Positions 35,736 to 45,459 of a DNA stretch of 64,000 bases are shown piece after piece. Position 1 is the first letter of the stretch. Each line of letters begins with the position of its first letter. The stretch is from Vibrio sinaloensis. Its GTDB lineage: Bacteria > Pseudomonadota > Gammaproteobacteria > Enterobacterales > Vibrionaceae. The stretch is taken from the NCBI RefSeq assembly GCF_000808535.1, contig NZ_JWLV01000034.1, positions 124,001 through 188,000 on the forward strand. The letters are read 5' to 3'. The position numbers and the translations under genes were made by a program. Under the pieces are notes generated by a model. That model ran no database searches. It was not told the DNA's origin and saw only the letters and a program-made list of their open reading frames with translations.

Positions 35736-37244
35736 ATGAGCAGCACTTTAGAGTCCGTAAACATAAGAACAGATAATCCTCAAGCCAATGAGGATGAACT
35801 CAGTTATGAGCAACAACACAAACCAAGCTCTGAATTTGAGTCCCGAGAACAGTATCTAGAGCACGAATTGCAAATCATGTCGCCTAAACGCTGGCGCCCA
35901 AACTTGCCGTTTAAAGATTATCGATTTGAGATTGAAGACACCATCCCAGCAATGGCGGCGACCATTGGTAAAGTGGTTATGGTCGGTGCAATTGCTGCAA
36001 CTTTTGCCGGGGCTCTAGGGCTAAATGAAGGATTTATTCTAGAAAATGTTCGTTATGAATTACTGATCGCTTCTGTTTTCATTATTCTCTTCTCCGGTTT
36101 CTTATTACCGACAGCAAACCTTGCAGGTACACACGGTCCACTCATCCCGCTAATTCCTATTGTTGTTGCCGCTGGCGGTCACCCAATGGCGTTTGGCTTG
36201 CTGATAGGCGCGTTTGGCTTACTGTTGGCCATCAGTAAAGGTGGCAGCATGTTGGCGAATCTCACCAGTAAAGGCGTATGTGGCGGCTTGTTGCTCTACC
36301 TAGGTTTTGTTGGGACCGTTTCTCAAGTTAAAAAGCTATTTGCTTGGGCAGAAGGAATTGGTATGAGCCACATCGCTTTCGTCGTGATCTTTTGTACCAT
36401 TGTTTTGTATGCGCTGTTAGAGCATTTCCGTAAACGTTGGCTAGCCGTACCTCTTAGTTGCTTGCTAGGTGGCTCGTTAGCTTTTGCTATGGGTGCACCG
36501 TTTTCTTTCCAAACCGAGCCTGGTTTACCTCATCTGAACCCGATGTATTGGTGGGGAGAAGATACTGGTTGGATGCTGGGCCTACCGACAATTGAACACT
36601 TCATGGTGGTATTGCCGTTCGCTATTTTAGCCGTGGCGATGTGGTCACCAGATTTCTTAGGCCATCAAGTCTTTCAAAAAATCAGCTACCCAGAACGTAC
36701 AGAAAAAGTACACATGAACATTGACGACACCATGACCACGGCATCTATTCGCCAGACGTTTGGTTCTCTTCTTGGTGGTACTAACTTTACTTCGTCATGG
36801 GGGACTTACATCGTACCAGCCGCAATTGCTAAACGCCCTATTCCTGCGGGTGCTTTGCTGACAGCTCTGTTTTGTATCATCGCCGCAATTTGGGGTTACC
36901 CGATGGATTTAGCTATCTGGCAACCGGTACTTTGTGTTGCGCTAATCGTAGGTGTATTCGTCCCATTGCTAGAAGCTGGAATGGAAATGACGCGCGAAGG
37001 GAAAACCACCCAATCTGCTGCGATTGTTGTGTTTTCATCAGCGCTAGTAAACCCTGCATTTGGCTGGTCGCTCACCATGTTGTTAGATAACTTAGGCTTA
37101 ATCGGTTGTAAAGAGCGTAGCGGTGAACTGAGCAAGATGAGCCGCTGGGTGTTGCCAGGCATTATGTTTGTAGTACTAACCAGTGTGATGGCGTTGGTTG
37201 GGCTTCTACCAGGGATACCTGCGATTATTCCAAGCTTTCGTTAA
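35736..37244 (+). CDS. Multi-pass membrane transporter, NCS2/SulP-like; possibly DUF3360 family
   Basis: 502-aa inner-membrane protein with a long hydrophilic N-terminus (about 65 residues, acidic) and around twelve hydrophobic segments. Conserved-looking stretches are PAMAATIGKVVMVGAIAATF, NLAGTHGPLIPLIPIVVAAG, GGHPMAFGLLIGAFG and LLGGTNFTSSWGTYIVPAAI. The pattern of a short TxGPLxP helix break resembles the SulP/NCS2 transporter fold. I recall a Vibrio family named DUF3360 with this size, but cannot confirm it. The substrate is unknown. It has an AAAGGA ribosome binding site before ATG 35736. It lies alone between the pheT-tail remnant and a copy of the pheT terminator. Confidence 0.7.
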   Translation: MSSTLESVNIRTDNPQANEDELSYEQQHKPSSEFESREQYLEHELQIMSPKRWRPNLPFKDYRFEIEDTIPAMAATIGKVVMVGAIAATFAGALGLNEGFILENVRYELLIASVFIILFSGFLLPTANLAGTHGPLIPLIPIVVAAGGHPMAFGLLIGAFGLLLAISKGGSMLANLTSKGVCGGLLLYLGFVGTVSQVKKLFAWAEGIGMSHIAFVVIFCTIVLYALLEHFRKRWLAVPLSCLLGGSLAFAMGAPFSFQTEPGLPHLNPMYWWGEDTGWMLGLPTIEHFMVVLPFAILAVAMWSPDFLGHQVFQKISYPERTEKVHMNIDDTMTTASIRQTFGSLLGGTNFTSSWGTYIVPAAIAKRPIPAGALLTALFCIIAAIWGYPMDLAIWQPVLCVALIVGVFVPLLEAGMEMTREGKTTQSAAIVVFSSALVNPAFGWSLTMLLDNLGLIGCKERSGELSKMSRWVLPGIMFVVLTSVMALVGLLPGIPAIIPSFR

Positions 37245-37305
37245 CTTATAATCAAGAGTTGAGGCTATGAGTATTTAACCCAGCAACTCTATGTACAAAG
37301 ACAAT

Positions 37306-37338
37306 AAGGCCTCGCACTTGCGAGGCCTTTGGTTTTCT
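37306..37338. terminator. Terminator, near-identical copy of the pheT terminator
   Basis: Stem AAGGCCTCGC-ACTT-GCGAGGCCTT followed by TGGTTTTCT. The 32 bases 37307-37338 match 38787-38818 (next to pheT) at 30 positions, the two differences being in the loop. It terminates the transporter gene here. Confidence 0.8.
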
Positions 37339-37570
37339 GAGGTGATAACCAGTTAACCCCTTTTTGCCCCTTTCGTACCAACTACATCAAACTTCTCATT
37401 CTACTTGGAATGGTTTTGCCCAACTTTTCCTAATCAATAGGGCACGCCAGTGGTAAACATTTTCCCCTTAGGTATCGTTCTCAGTGGTGGTCATCACAAA
37501 CGTCATAATGAATGAAGCATGTTTCGCTTGGTGTTGAGACTCGAAGCTTACATGCTGTTTGACAGAAACC

Positions 37571-37597
37571 ACAGTATAATATAAATTTTACAGTATA
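37571..37597. repeat. Direct repeat ACAGTATA in front of the RHH-like gene
   Basis: ACAGTATA occurs at 37571-37578 and 37590-37597, 19 bases apart, just upstream of the gene starting at 37624. Such short direct repeats at about two helical turns can be operators for ribbon-helix-helix proteins. Autoregulation is only an inference. Confidence 0.35.
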
Positions 37598-37623
37598 TGT
37601 AACAATTACTGACGAAAGAAACA

Positions 37624-38391
37624 ATGAGCAAAGTAATTAGACTTCCTGAGAAAACTTATAAACGACTAGAGCGTCATTCAGTAGGATTTGAAACTCCAGC
37701 TCAAGTTATTGAAAAGATGATCGATTATTATGAGTCAATGGAATCAAGCGACGAGTTTCAGTATGAATGCTTGGATATTGACTTACTTGAAAAAGCATTT
37801 GAACGGGTTTTCGAAGTCAAACCTCGTAAATTCGGCCAAAAATCGAGTCCTATCAGCGGGTTTAGTGACGATGCAAAAGGAGTTCAATGGAATATTAGCC
37901 TTGTAGCAACTACCAATAATATCGAGCTCGGGATTAACTTAGAGGGCATGTCGTACTCAAATACTTGGCCAATCTCAAAGTTCATTGAAAATGAACTGCG
38001 AACAGGAGAACTTATCAAGCGTTTTCCGCTGAAAGATGTCACAGTGAGATTTGACAGAGATGCATGGCAAGTATCTTCTCGACTACCGATAGAAGAAAAA
38101 ACAATCTTGAGGGAAAAAATCAATTGTATTTCAGAAGCCCAGTGGAAAGAGTCATTAGAGGCAGGGCTGAACTGCTTAGATGCAAACAGGAAATACAAAG
38201 GCCGAACAAAACAAAATGTCACGTTGATACCATCAGGAAGATTGTTGGAAAAAGAGGTTTCACCTCATATTTCTTTCAAGCTCAAGCTTGTTCCTGAAGA
38301 AAACACTTTGGATTCTCTGTGTGAGGCTATTAGAGAGGGACGAAATAAGCTTACTCGTCTATATGATTACATCAAGAAAACCTCGTCTTAA
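37624..38391 (+). CDS. Orphan protein with ribbon-helix-helix-like N-terminus
   Basis: 255-aa soluble protein without a recognised family. Residues 1-40 (MSKVIRLPEKTYKRLERHSV followed by GFETPAQVIEKMIDYYESM) resemble a ribbon-helix-helix DNA-binding unit: one basic beta strand, then two short helices. The rest (about 45-255) is unassigned, with a mixed fold containing VQWNISLVATTNNIELGINL and a C-terminal amphipathic helix. A purine-rich stretch (GACGAAAGAAACA) precedes the ATG. Base composition is more AT-rich than neighbouring core genes. It lies between two copies of the pheT terminator, followed by a small membrane protein gene. It may belong to a transferred module. Confidence 0.65.
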   Translation: MSKVIRLPEKTYKRLERHSVGFETPAQVIEKMIDYYESMESSDEFQYECLDIDLLEKAFERVFEVKPRKFGQKSSPISGFSDDAKGVQWNISLVATTNNIELGINLEGMSYSNTWPISKFIENELRTGELIKRFPLKDVTVRFDRDAWQVSSRLPIEEKTILREKINCISEAQWKESLEAGLNCLDANRKYKGRTKQNVTLIPSGRLLEKEVSPHISFKLKLVPEENTLDSLCEAIREGRNKLTRLYDYIKKTSS

Positions 38392-38413
38392 ATTGCCCCT
38401 AAGGAGATGGTTC

Positions 38414-38689
38414 ATGCCACTACTAATAGTTATTTATCTAGTTTTATCCTACTACTTTTCTTGGTGGCCTTTTGACGAAACTGAGCGTGCCATAAATACT
38501 AGCGAGTTTAATGTTTACGTTTTCTCAAGTTCTGGAAGTGAGCATTTTCTTGGCCGAGCAAAAGGATTGAAACGTTGTAGTGCATTGGCTAGTTCCTATG
38601 CTACAACCGATAAAGCTTTTAGCTCTGACTGGTCATATATTTGTTGTCGGATTGCTGACGGGAGTCAGTGTAAGTCAAAGCATCGCTAA
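38414..38689 (+). CDS. Small membrane-anchored or secreted orphan protein, 91 aa
   Basis: Short protein starting at ATG 38414 behind a strong AAGGAG site 7 bases upstream. The frame is open further upstream to 38288, but that part overlaps the preceding gene and lacks such a site. One N-terminal hydrophobic helix (MPLLIVIYLVLSYYFSWW) is followed by about 70 exported residues with four cysteines (RCSAL, ICCRI, QCKSK), possibly two disulfides. No family was recognised. It starts 22 bases after the RHH-like gene, so the two are probably cotranscribed. Confidence 0.6.
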   Translation: MPLLIVIYLVLSYYFSWWPFDETERAINTSEFNVYVFSSSGSEHFLGRAKGLKRCSALASSYATTDKAFSSDWSYICCRIADGSQCKSKHR

Positions 38690-38784
38690 TGACACAACCC
38701 ATCAAGATCAGACACCAAACGGTAGGCTGGCAAATTTTTGTCCACTAACGAATTAACACCCAACTCCTTAATCGCCCCAAACAG

Positions 38785-38818
38785 AAAGGCCTCGCGATTG
38801 CGAGGCCTTTGGTTTTCT
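38785..38818. terminator. pheT terminator
   Basis: Eleven-base stem AAAGGCCTCGC/GCGAGGCCTTT with a GATT loop, usable on both strands. It lies 20 bases after the pheT stop. Near-identical copy at 37306-37338. Confidence 0.85.
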
Positions 38819-38837
38819 ATCTAATCAGAAGTGATGA

Positions 38838-41243
38838 TTAGTCACGCAGTGACGCACCGAACTTCTCAGATACGTGAGCAACGATAGCGTCAACCGCACC
38901 AGCGATGTCTGCATCTTCTAGCGTACGCTCTACAGATTGTAGTGTTAGCGCGATAGCTAGACTCTTCTTACCTTCTTCAACGCCTTTACCAACGTAAACG
39001 TCGAACAGTTTCGCATCTTTCAGGAACTCACCACCTTGCTCTAGACATGCTGCAACGATGTCGCCAGAAGCTACTGCTTCGTCAACAACGACCGCGATGT
39101 CACGACGGTTTGATGGGAACTTAGAAAGCGCTACAGCTTCAGGAATCACTTTAGTGTTGATTGCAGACCATTCCACTTCGAATACGATAGTACGGCCGTT
39201 TAGACCAAACTTACGCTCAAGCTCTGGGTGAACGGTACCAATCACACCTACCTGCTTACCATCAACGATGATAGCTGCAGATTGACCTGGGTGAAGCGCT
39301 GGGTTCGCTGCTTTGTCTTCAGCAGAAAGCGCTGCGAAAGAATAAGCTGCTTCATTTGCTGTTAGCTCAAGAACCGCTTCTAGATCGCCTTTAAGATCAA
39401 AGAAATCAACCGTGTTAGTTTCGATGTCCCAGTGCTCTTCGCTGCGAGTACCTGCGATAACACCTGCAAGCATAGGCTCTTGGCGCATACCGTTTTCAGC
39501 AGACTCACAAGGGATGAAACGTAGGCCGTATTCGAATAGACGAACGCGTGGCTGTTGACGTTTCTGGTTGTGAACCACAGTGTTTAGTAGACCTTGGATT
39601 AGGCCTAGACGCATTGCTGACATATCCGCAGAGATTGGGAATGGCAGGATTAGCGGCTCAACACCTGGAACAACAAGCTTTTGCTGCTCTGGCTCAACGA
39701 AGCTGTAAGTGATTGCTTCTTGGTAACCACGGTCAACAAGTAGGTTACGAACGCGTTTTAGCGGAATGTTCGCTTCTACGTGGTCGTGCATCTTAAGTGC
39801 TGCCGCCGGGTTTTGGTTAGGGATGTTATCGTAACCGTAGATACGACCTACTTCTTCAATTAGGTCTTGCTCGATTGCGATATCAAAACGCCATGTTGGT
39901 GCTGTTGCCGTCCAACCTGCGTCAGTCGTTTCTACAGTTAGGCCAAGACGCTCTAGGATCTCAACCACATCGCTATCAGCAATGTGGTGACCTAGTAGGC
40001 TGTCTAGCTTAGTGCGACGTAGTGATACTGTGTTTGCTTTTGGTAGGTCAGCTTCTGACTCTACTGCAACAACAGGTGCTACTTCACCGCCACAGATCTC
40101 AACAAGAAGTTCTGTTGCACGCTCCATTGCGCTTGTTTGTAGTGCGAAATCGACACCACGCTCAAAACGCATTGAAGAATCCGTATGTAGACCGTAGCTA
40201 CGCGCGCGGCCACGGATGTGGTCTGGTGCGAAGAAGGCACACTCAAGTAGTACGTCTTTAGTTTCAGTCGTTACACCAGACTCTTCACCACCAAAGATAC
40301 CTGCGATAGCAAGTGCTTTGTTGTGGTCTGCTACTACTAGAGTATCAGCGTTTAGCTCAGCTTCGTTGCCGTCTAGAAGAGTTAGCTTTTCGCCCTGCTC
40401 TGCCATACGAACGACGATGCCGCCTTCAATCTTAGCTAGATCGAATGCGTGCATTGGCTGGCCTTGCTCAAGAAGAACAAAGTTAGTGATATCTACAACT
40501 GGATCGATAGAGCGGATACCACAACGGCGCAGTTTTTCTTGCATCCATAGTGGTGTTTCAGCTTGAACGTTTACGTTCTTAACCACACGGCCAAGGTAAC
40601 GTGGACATGCTGCAGTCGCTTTCACTTCGATAGAAACTGTGTCGTCGATAGCTGGTGCTACTGCGTTTACTGCAGGCTCAGTTACGTCAGCACGGTTTAG
40701 AACGCCAACTTCACGCGCCATACCACGGATGCTGAAACAATCAGCTCGGTTAGCCGTTAGGTCTACGTCTACTGTTACGTCGTCAAGACCTAGGAATTCG
40801 CGGAAATCAGTACCAATAACTGCGTCTTCTGCTAGTTCCATGATGCCATCAGACTCAACGTCGATGCCTAGTTCAGAGAATGAACACAGCATGCCGTGTG
40901 ATGGTTGACCACGTAGTTTTGCTTTTTTGATTTTGAAATCGCCTGGTAGAACAGCACCAACAGTCGCTACAGCAACTTTGATACCTAGACGACAGTTAGA
41001 TGCGCCACAAACGATGTCTAGAAGTTCTTCAGCGCCAACATCTACTTTAGTTACGCGTAGTTTGTCAGCGTCTGGGTGTTGACCACACTCAACCACTTTA
41101 CCTACTTTAACGCCAGTGAAAGAACCAGCAACAGGTAGTACGTCGTCTACTTCTAGACCCGCCATTGTGATTTGGTGTGTAAGTTCGTCAGTCGATACCG
41201 CAGGGTTTACCCACTCACGAAGCCAAGATTCGCTAAATTTCAT
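38838..41243 (-). CDS. pheT: Phenylalanyl-tRNA synthetase beta subunit
   Basis: 801-aa beta chain of the alpha2-beta2 enzyme that charges tRNA-Phe (EC 6.1.1.20). Its N-terminal part ([20 protein letters not shown]) leads into the tRNA-binding OB fold at about residues 40-150. B3/B4 editing domains follow (ending near the FERGVDF segment), then the B5 domain, the catalytic-like core and the C-terminal FDX-ACB anticodon-binding domain (about 705-801), which ends [12 protein letters not shown]. Length fits gamma-proteobacterial PheT. It is 18 bases downstream of pheS in the same operon. A diverged copy of its last 27 codons lies at 35328-35440. Confidence 0.97.
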   Translation of the reverse strand: MKFSESWLREWVNPAVSTDELTHQITMAGLEVDDVLPVAGSFTGVKVGKVVECGQHPDADKLRVTKVDVGAEELLDIVCGASNCRLGIKVAVATVGAVLPGDFKIKKAKLRGQPSHGMLCSFSELGIDVESDGIMELAEDAVIGTDFREFLGLDDVTVDVDLTANRADCFSIRGMAREVGVLNRADVTEPAVNAVAPAIDDTVSIEVKATAACPRYLGRVVKNVNVQAETPLWMQEKLRRCGIRSIDPVVDITNFVLLEQGQPMHAFDLAKIEGGIVVRMAEQGEKLTLLDGNEAELNADTLVVADHNKALAIAGIFGGEESGVTTETKDVLLECAFFAPDHIRGRARSYGLHTDSSMRFERGVDFALQTSAMERATELLVEICGGEVAPVVAVESEADLPKANTVSLRRTKLDSLLGHHIADSDVVEILERLGLTVETTDAGWTATAPTWRFDIAIEQDLIEEVGRIYGYDNIPNQNPAAALKMHDHVEANIPLKRVRNLLVDRGYQEAITYSFVEPEQQKLVVPGVEPLILPFPISADMSAMRLGLIQGLLNTVVHNQKRQQPRVRLFEYGLRFIPCESAENGMRQEPMLAGVIAGTRSEEHWDIETNTVDFFDLKGDLEAVLELTANEAAYSFAALSAEDKAANPALHPGQSAAIIVDGKQVGVIGTVHPELERKFGLNGRTIVFEVEWSAINTKVIPEAVALSKFPSNRRDIAVVVDEAVASGDIVAACLEQGGEFLKDAKLFDVYVGKGVEEGKKSLAIALTLQSVERTLEDADIAGAVDAIVAHVSEKFGASLRD

Positions 41244-41261
41244 AGTGATGGTTCCCCTGGA

Positions 41262-42260
<999 letters not shown>

Positions 42261-42498
42261 CTACACCTACATGCAATAGGCATAAGTGGTAGTGTCCATT
42301 CTGGGCTACTCGCAAAGTGCGATTACCCGACAGGGATTTTGGGTCTATAAATAGCCCTACATAGTAACGAATGACAGGGTCAAATCCAAATTGAAATCTT
42401 GCTATTTACCGCCTTTGGGCAAAAATTCGCCTCAATGCTTGATAAAACAGGCTTTCAGACCAATGTATAAAGCATTGACGGAATCCTAAGGAAGAGAA

Positions 42499-42984
42499 AT
42501 GGCAGTGTTAATTGAACCGATTAAGGCGCATCAAGATGATCAGATCTGCAAGATAATCAAAGCGGTTGGCGCCGAGTTTGGTGCCATCGGCGAAGGGTTT
42601 GGTCCATCGGACCCAGAAGTTCTTGCCATGAGCCAGTACTACACCGCACAAAACCGAAGCTTATATCTTGTAGCAAGCCTAAATGGAAAAATTGTTGGCG
42701 GGTGCGGCATCGCGCCTTTTCAAGGTTCGAACACAGTTTGCGAGCTAAAAAAGCTGTTCTTATTGGAAGAAAGTCGCGGTCATGGCATAGGCCAAGCGCT
42801 CAGCGAGCAGTGCTTAACCTATGCGAAAGAACAAGGATTTCGTGAGTGTTATCTGGATACACTCACTTCTATGAAATCCGCGATTCGATTGTACGAAAAA
42901 CTGGGGTTTGCCCACCTAGATCAGCCTTTAGATGGAACCGAGCACAGTGGCTGTGATGTCTGGATGCTGAAGTCACTCGATTGA
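42499..42984 (+). CDS. GNAT family N-acetyltransferase
   Basis: 161-aa acetyl-CoA-dependent transferase. The acetyl-CoA loop is visible as LFLLEESRGHGIGQALSEQC (R/Q-x-x-G-x-G/A pattern), followed by FRECYLDTLTSMKSAIRLYE and KLGFAHL, the usual C-terminal half of the fold. The substrate is unknown. An AAGGAAGAG sequence lies just before ATG 42499. It is divergent from pheS and convergent with the hemerythrin-GGDEF gene, with a 64-base 3' overlap. Confidence 0.85.
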   Translation: MAVLIEPIKAHQDDQICKIIKAVGAEFGAIGEGFGPSDPEVLAMSQYYTAQNRSLYLVASLNGKIVGGCGIAPFQGSNTVCELKKLFLLEESRGHGIGQALSEQCLTYAKEQGFRECYLDTLTSMKSAIRLYEKLGFAHLDQPLDGTEHSGCDVWMLKSLD

Positions 42985-44084
42985 ACCGTGGCAACTTGAT
43001 TTCGCCCCGACGACTTCGCTAAGTACACCGCATTGTCGGCCACTTTAATCAAGTCATTATAATCGTTCATATTTGGCGTGCGTACACCAACCCCGACACT
43101 GATGCTACCTCGCCAAACGCTTTCTCCCACTGGAACCAACATTTGGCTTACTCTATCTCGTGTAATTTCGGCGATGTGCAGCCCACCTTCAAGATCGGTG
43201 TTTGGACAAATGACAAAGAATTCATCTCCGCCTAAGCGACATACCAAGTCATCACTTCTAAACGAATGAGCAAGATTTTGCGACAACTCGATTAGCAGTC
43301 TATCCCCTGCATCATGACCTGCCGTGTCGTTCACTTGTTTAAAGTAATCCGCGTCAATCATGATGCAAACCAAAGGCTCGTTGTTTTGCACTGATTCTTG
43401 CCAGTAAACCTTGAGTTTTCGGATGGCGCAGCGTCGGTTTGGTAAATTGGTCAAGGAGTCGGTCAACGACAGTTCTTCTAACTGCTTGTTTGCTTCAGAT
43501 AGCGCTTTGGTTCGCTGCTCTACCTTGTCTTCCAAGCATTGATTTAACTCGAGCAGCTCTTTGTTGCGCTCTGAGACTTGTTCAAACAAACCATTGAGTG
43601 CTTTAAGCAGCGGCTCCGTTGAGCTGTCTTGTTTTCTCTCTTCATTGAGCCAAGCGGTCTTTGGGTCTACCCCTGCTTCTATCTGTTTGACTTGACGAGA
43701 CATATTCTGATCGATGCCGAGAATATGGTAGGCAAGCCAATGAATCAAAAAGTTGAGTAAGTGTTCCGACGCCTTTTTGTTCTCGTCGCTGATAAACGCT
43801 TGCATGCTAATGATGTCAGCCATAAACGCGCGATGAACCTTCACATGCTCTTCAATATGTTCCGAGTAGACCCCAGCACTGCGCATGAGGTTTTCTTCTT
43901 CTTTGAAATGAAATTCTGCATAACGAGAAAGTTCAAATAACGCCATTCGAATATCTTGGATTGAGATACTGTTTTTAGCGATTAACTCTCCATACCGATT
44001 GATGATCTCAACGAGATACTGATGCTGTTCATCTACTTCATCAATACCTGTCGTGTAGCATTTGTCCCATTGAAATGACTGCAT
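42921..44084 (-). CDS. Bacteriohemerythrin-diguanylate cyclase
   Basis: 387-aa soluble signalling protein. Residues 1-135 form a hemerythrin domain with the diiron ligand set H21, H59, E63, H76, H80, H120 and D125, expected to bind O2 or sense redox state. A coiled coil (about 155-205) leads to a GGDEF domain with the intact catalytic CRLGGDEFF. An allosteric I-site (RSDD) lies exactly five residues before GGDEF. It should therefore make cyclic di-GMP under control of oxygen or NO, with product inhibition. Hemerythrin-GGDEF proteins are known in Vibrio. The 3' end overlaps the convergent acetyltransferase gene. Confidence 0.9.
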   Translation of the reverse strand: MQSFQWDKCYTTGIDEVDEQHQYLVEIINRYGELIAKNSISIQDIRMALFELSRYAEFHFKEEENLMRSAGVYSEHIEEHVKVHRAFMADIISMQAFISDENKKASEHLLNFLIHWLAYHILGIDQNMSRQVKQIEAGVDPKTAWLNEERKQDSSTEPLLKALNGLFEQVSERNKELLELNQCLEDKVEQRTKALSEANKQLEELSLTDSLTNLPNRRCAIRKLKVYWQESVQNNEPLVCIMIDADYFKQVNDTAGHDAGDRLLIELSQNLAHSFRSDDLVCRLGGDEFFVICPNTDLEGGLHIAEITRDRVSQMLVPVGESVWRGSISVGVGVRTPNMNDYNDLIKVADNAVYLAKSSGRNQVATVQSSDFSIQTSQPLCSVPSKG

Positions 44085-44198
44085 CGACCGTTCGCCCTTG
44101 TCTACAATTTACTGGGTTTAATTTAATAAATTTATAATAACCATACCTTGTATATGGAATTCTACATAGATTTTATTCATTTCACCGACTGAAACACG

Positions 44199-44223
44199 AA
44201 AAAAGGGAGCTAGATCAGCTCCC
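44199..44223 (-). terminator. Terminator of the RND/LolA-like/barrel operon
   Basis: On the minus strand, stem GGGAGCT/AGCTCCC with a 5-base loop is followed by a run of T. It lies about 50 bases after the stop of the outer-membrane protein gene. Confidence 0.8.
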
Positions 44224-44271
44224 CATGGTTTGGAATCCATATCACTTATTTAAATAGTGATTCGGATCTCT

Positions 44272-45456
44272 TTAGAAGTAATACTCTAATGAAATTTCAA
44301 CGAAATCGTCTTTTCGAGCAAAGTACAACAGATCGTCTGGCGTATCGTTTTCGAACAGCCAGCCATTCACAGTCCAGGACAAATGATTCGTTAAGCGACT
44401 TGATGCCTCAAGTTTAGCGCTGTATACGTCCTGATTATCGAGGTCTTGAGTGATGCCAAGCAAGATTTCAGTACTGTCCTCATCATTGAGTGCAATTCTG
44501 GTTCCCGCAAATACGTCGTTTTGTCCAATCGATTGGGCATTGTTTCCACGGCTGTCATACAAATACTCAGCGATCAAGCCGATGTCCCAAACTGTACCGA
44601 ACGATCCAACAATGGTGTACTCAAACCCACCGACCATACCCGTGTGGTGGTCGTCACTATCTCGGTAGATGCTTTCAAGTTTCCACAACCAATCACCCAC
44701 GATTCCTTGTAGATCGACCCCTACTTGCTTTGCTTGAGCATAATAAGGCTGAAGTTCTCGACCATTAAAACGATAATAGGGATCTCGGTTGGTCCCCTGA
44801 AAATAGCTGACGCCTAAGTCCCAATCCCCCAGCATTTGTGAATAACGAAACGCCACATCAAGATGTTTCTCTTCTCGGCTTGATTCATAAATAGCGTTGC
44901 TTGAGACGGGCACTGTTGGCCTTAAACGCCCATCTTCCCCTGCAAACGTCCGTTCTCGAAAGTACGGCAGTATCATGGCATCAAGCGTTCCCCAATCTTG
45001 AATCGACGTAAAGTGAACCATTGGTTGGCCTAGCTTATCTTCTCCATCCAGTGACTCAATTGCATCGGTTTGATTGACAACATCAACAAGGTGCGCAGAC
45101 TCCGTGACTCCCCAAAACACTTTGCCGACGCCAACTCGAACTTCGAAGTCGTCCCAGTATTTCAGATAGAGCGCCTCACGGATATCACCATGTGTTCGCT
45201 CTTCGTCCAAGCTGTCGACACGATAAAAAGGCACAAATGTAAAATCAGAGCTGTCATCAATTTCCCAATACAACTCGGGCTCTAAAATAAGCGAGCTTTG
45301 CCCTTTATCCTGACCTTGTAGCCCTTCAGAGAAAAATTGACGATGCTCGACGGTGGACTTCCCCGCCAACTCAAAAGCGTGACAATGTAACGCAAACAGA
45401 GTCAGAATGAAGCTCGCTGCTAGTCGCCAAGCGCAAGCATTAACACTTTGCTTCAT
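44272..45456 (-). CDS. Predicted outer-membrane beta-barrel protein of an RND operon
   Basis: 394-aa exported protein with an N-terminal signal sequence (LAASFILTLFALHCHAFELAG) and a beta-rich remainder. It ends in FVEISLEYYF, whose terminal aromatic residue is the signature of outer-membrane barrels. Alternating aromatic/polar strands such as YLKYWDDFEVRVGVGKVFWG and WDLGVSYFQG fit the DUF1302/DUF1207-like group found beside RND exporters, although I cannot confirm the family. It is the last gene of the operon, 4 bases after the LolA-like gene. Together with the inner-membrane RND protein and the periplasmic LolA-like protein it would complete a path across the envelope. Confidence 0.75.
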   Translation of the reverse strand: MKQSVNACAWRLAASFILTLFALHCHAFELAGKSTVEHRQFFSEGLQGQDKGQSSLILEPELYWEIDDSSDFTFVPFYRVDSLDEERTHGDIREALYLKYWDDFEVRVGVGKVFWGVTESAHLVDVVNQTDAIESLDGEDKLGQPMVHFTSIQDWGTLDAMILPYFRERTFAGEDGRLRPTVPVSSNAIYESSREEKHLDVAFRYSQMLGDWDLGVSYFQGTNRDPYYRFNGRELQPYYAQAKQVGVDLQGIVGDWLWKLESIYRDSDDHHTGMVGGFEYTIVGSFGTVWDIGLIAEYLYDSRGNNAQSIGQNDVFAGTRIALNDEDSTEILLGITQDLDNQDVYSAKLEASSRLTNHLSWTVNGWLFENDTPDDLLYFARKDDFVEISLEYYF

Positions 45457-45459
45457 GGT

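Larger units (their letters stand above)
37245..37623. other. Intergenic region with terminator copy, AT-rich promoter side
   Basis: About 380 bases. The left part holds the terminator at 37306-37338. The right end is very AT-rich and carries a TTGACA at 37559-37564, a TATAAT at 37575-37580 (10 bp apart, too close to form one promoter), and the ACAGTATA direct repeats listed separately. No gene was seen. Confidence 0.5.

Noticed and set aside
35440..38785. Integrase or transposase in the pheT insertion region
   Set aside because: None of the frames in this interval shows integrase or transposase motifs; mobility is inferred only from the duplicated gene end and terminator.
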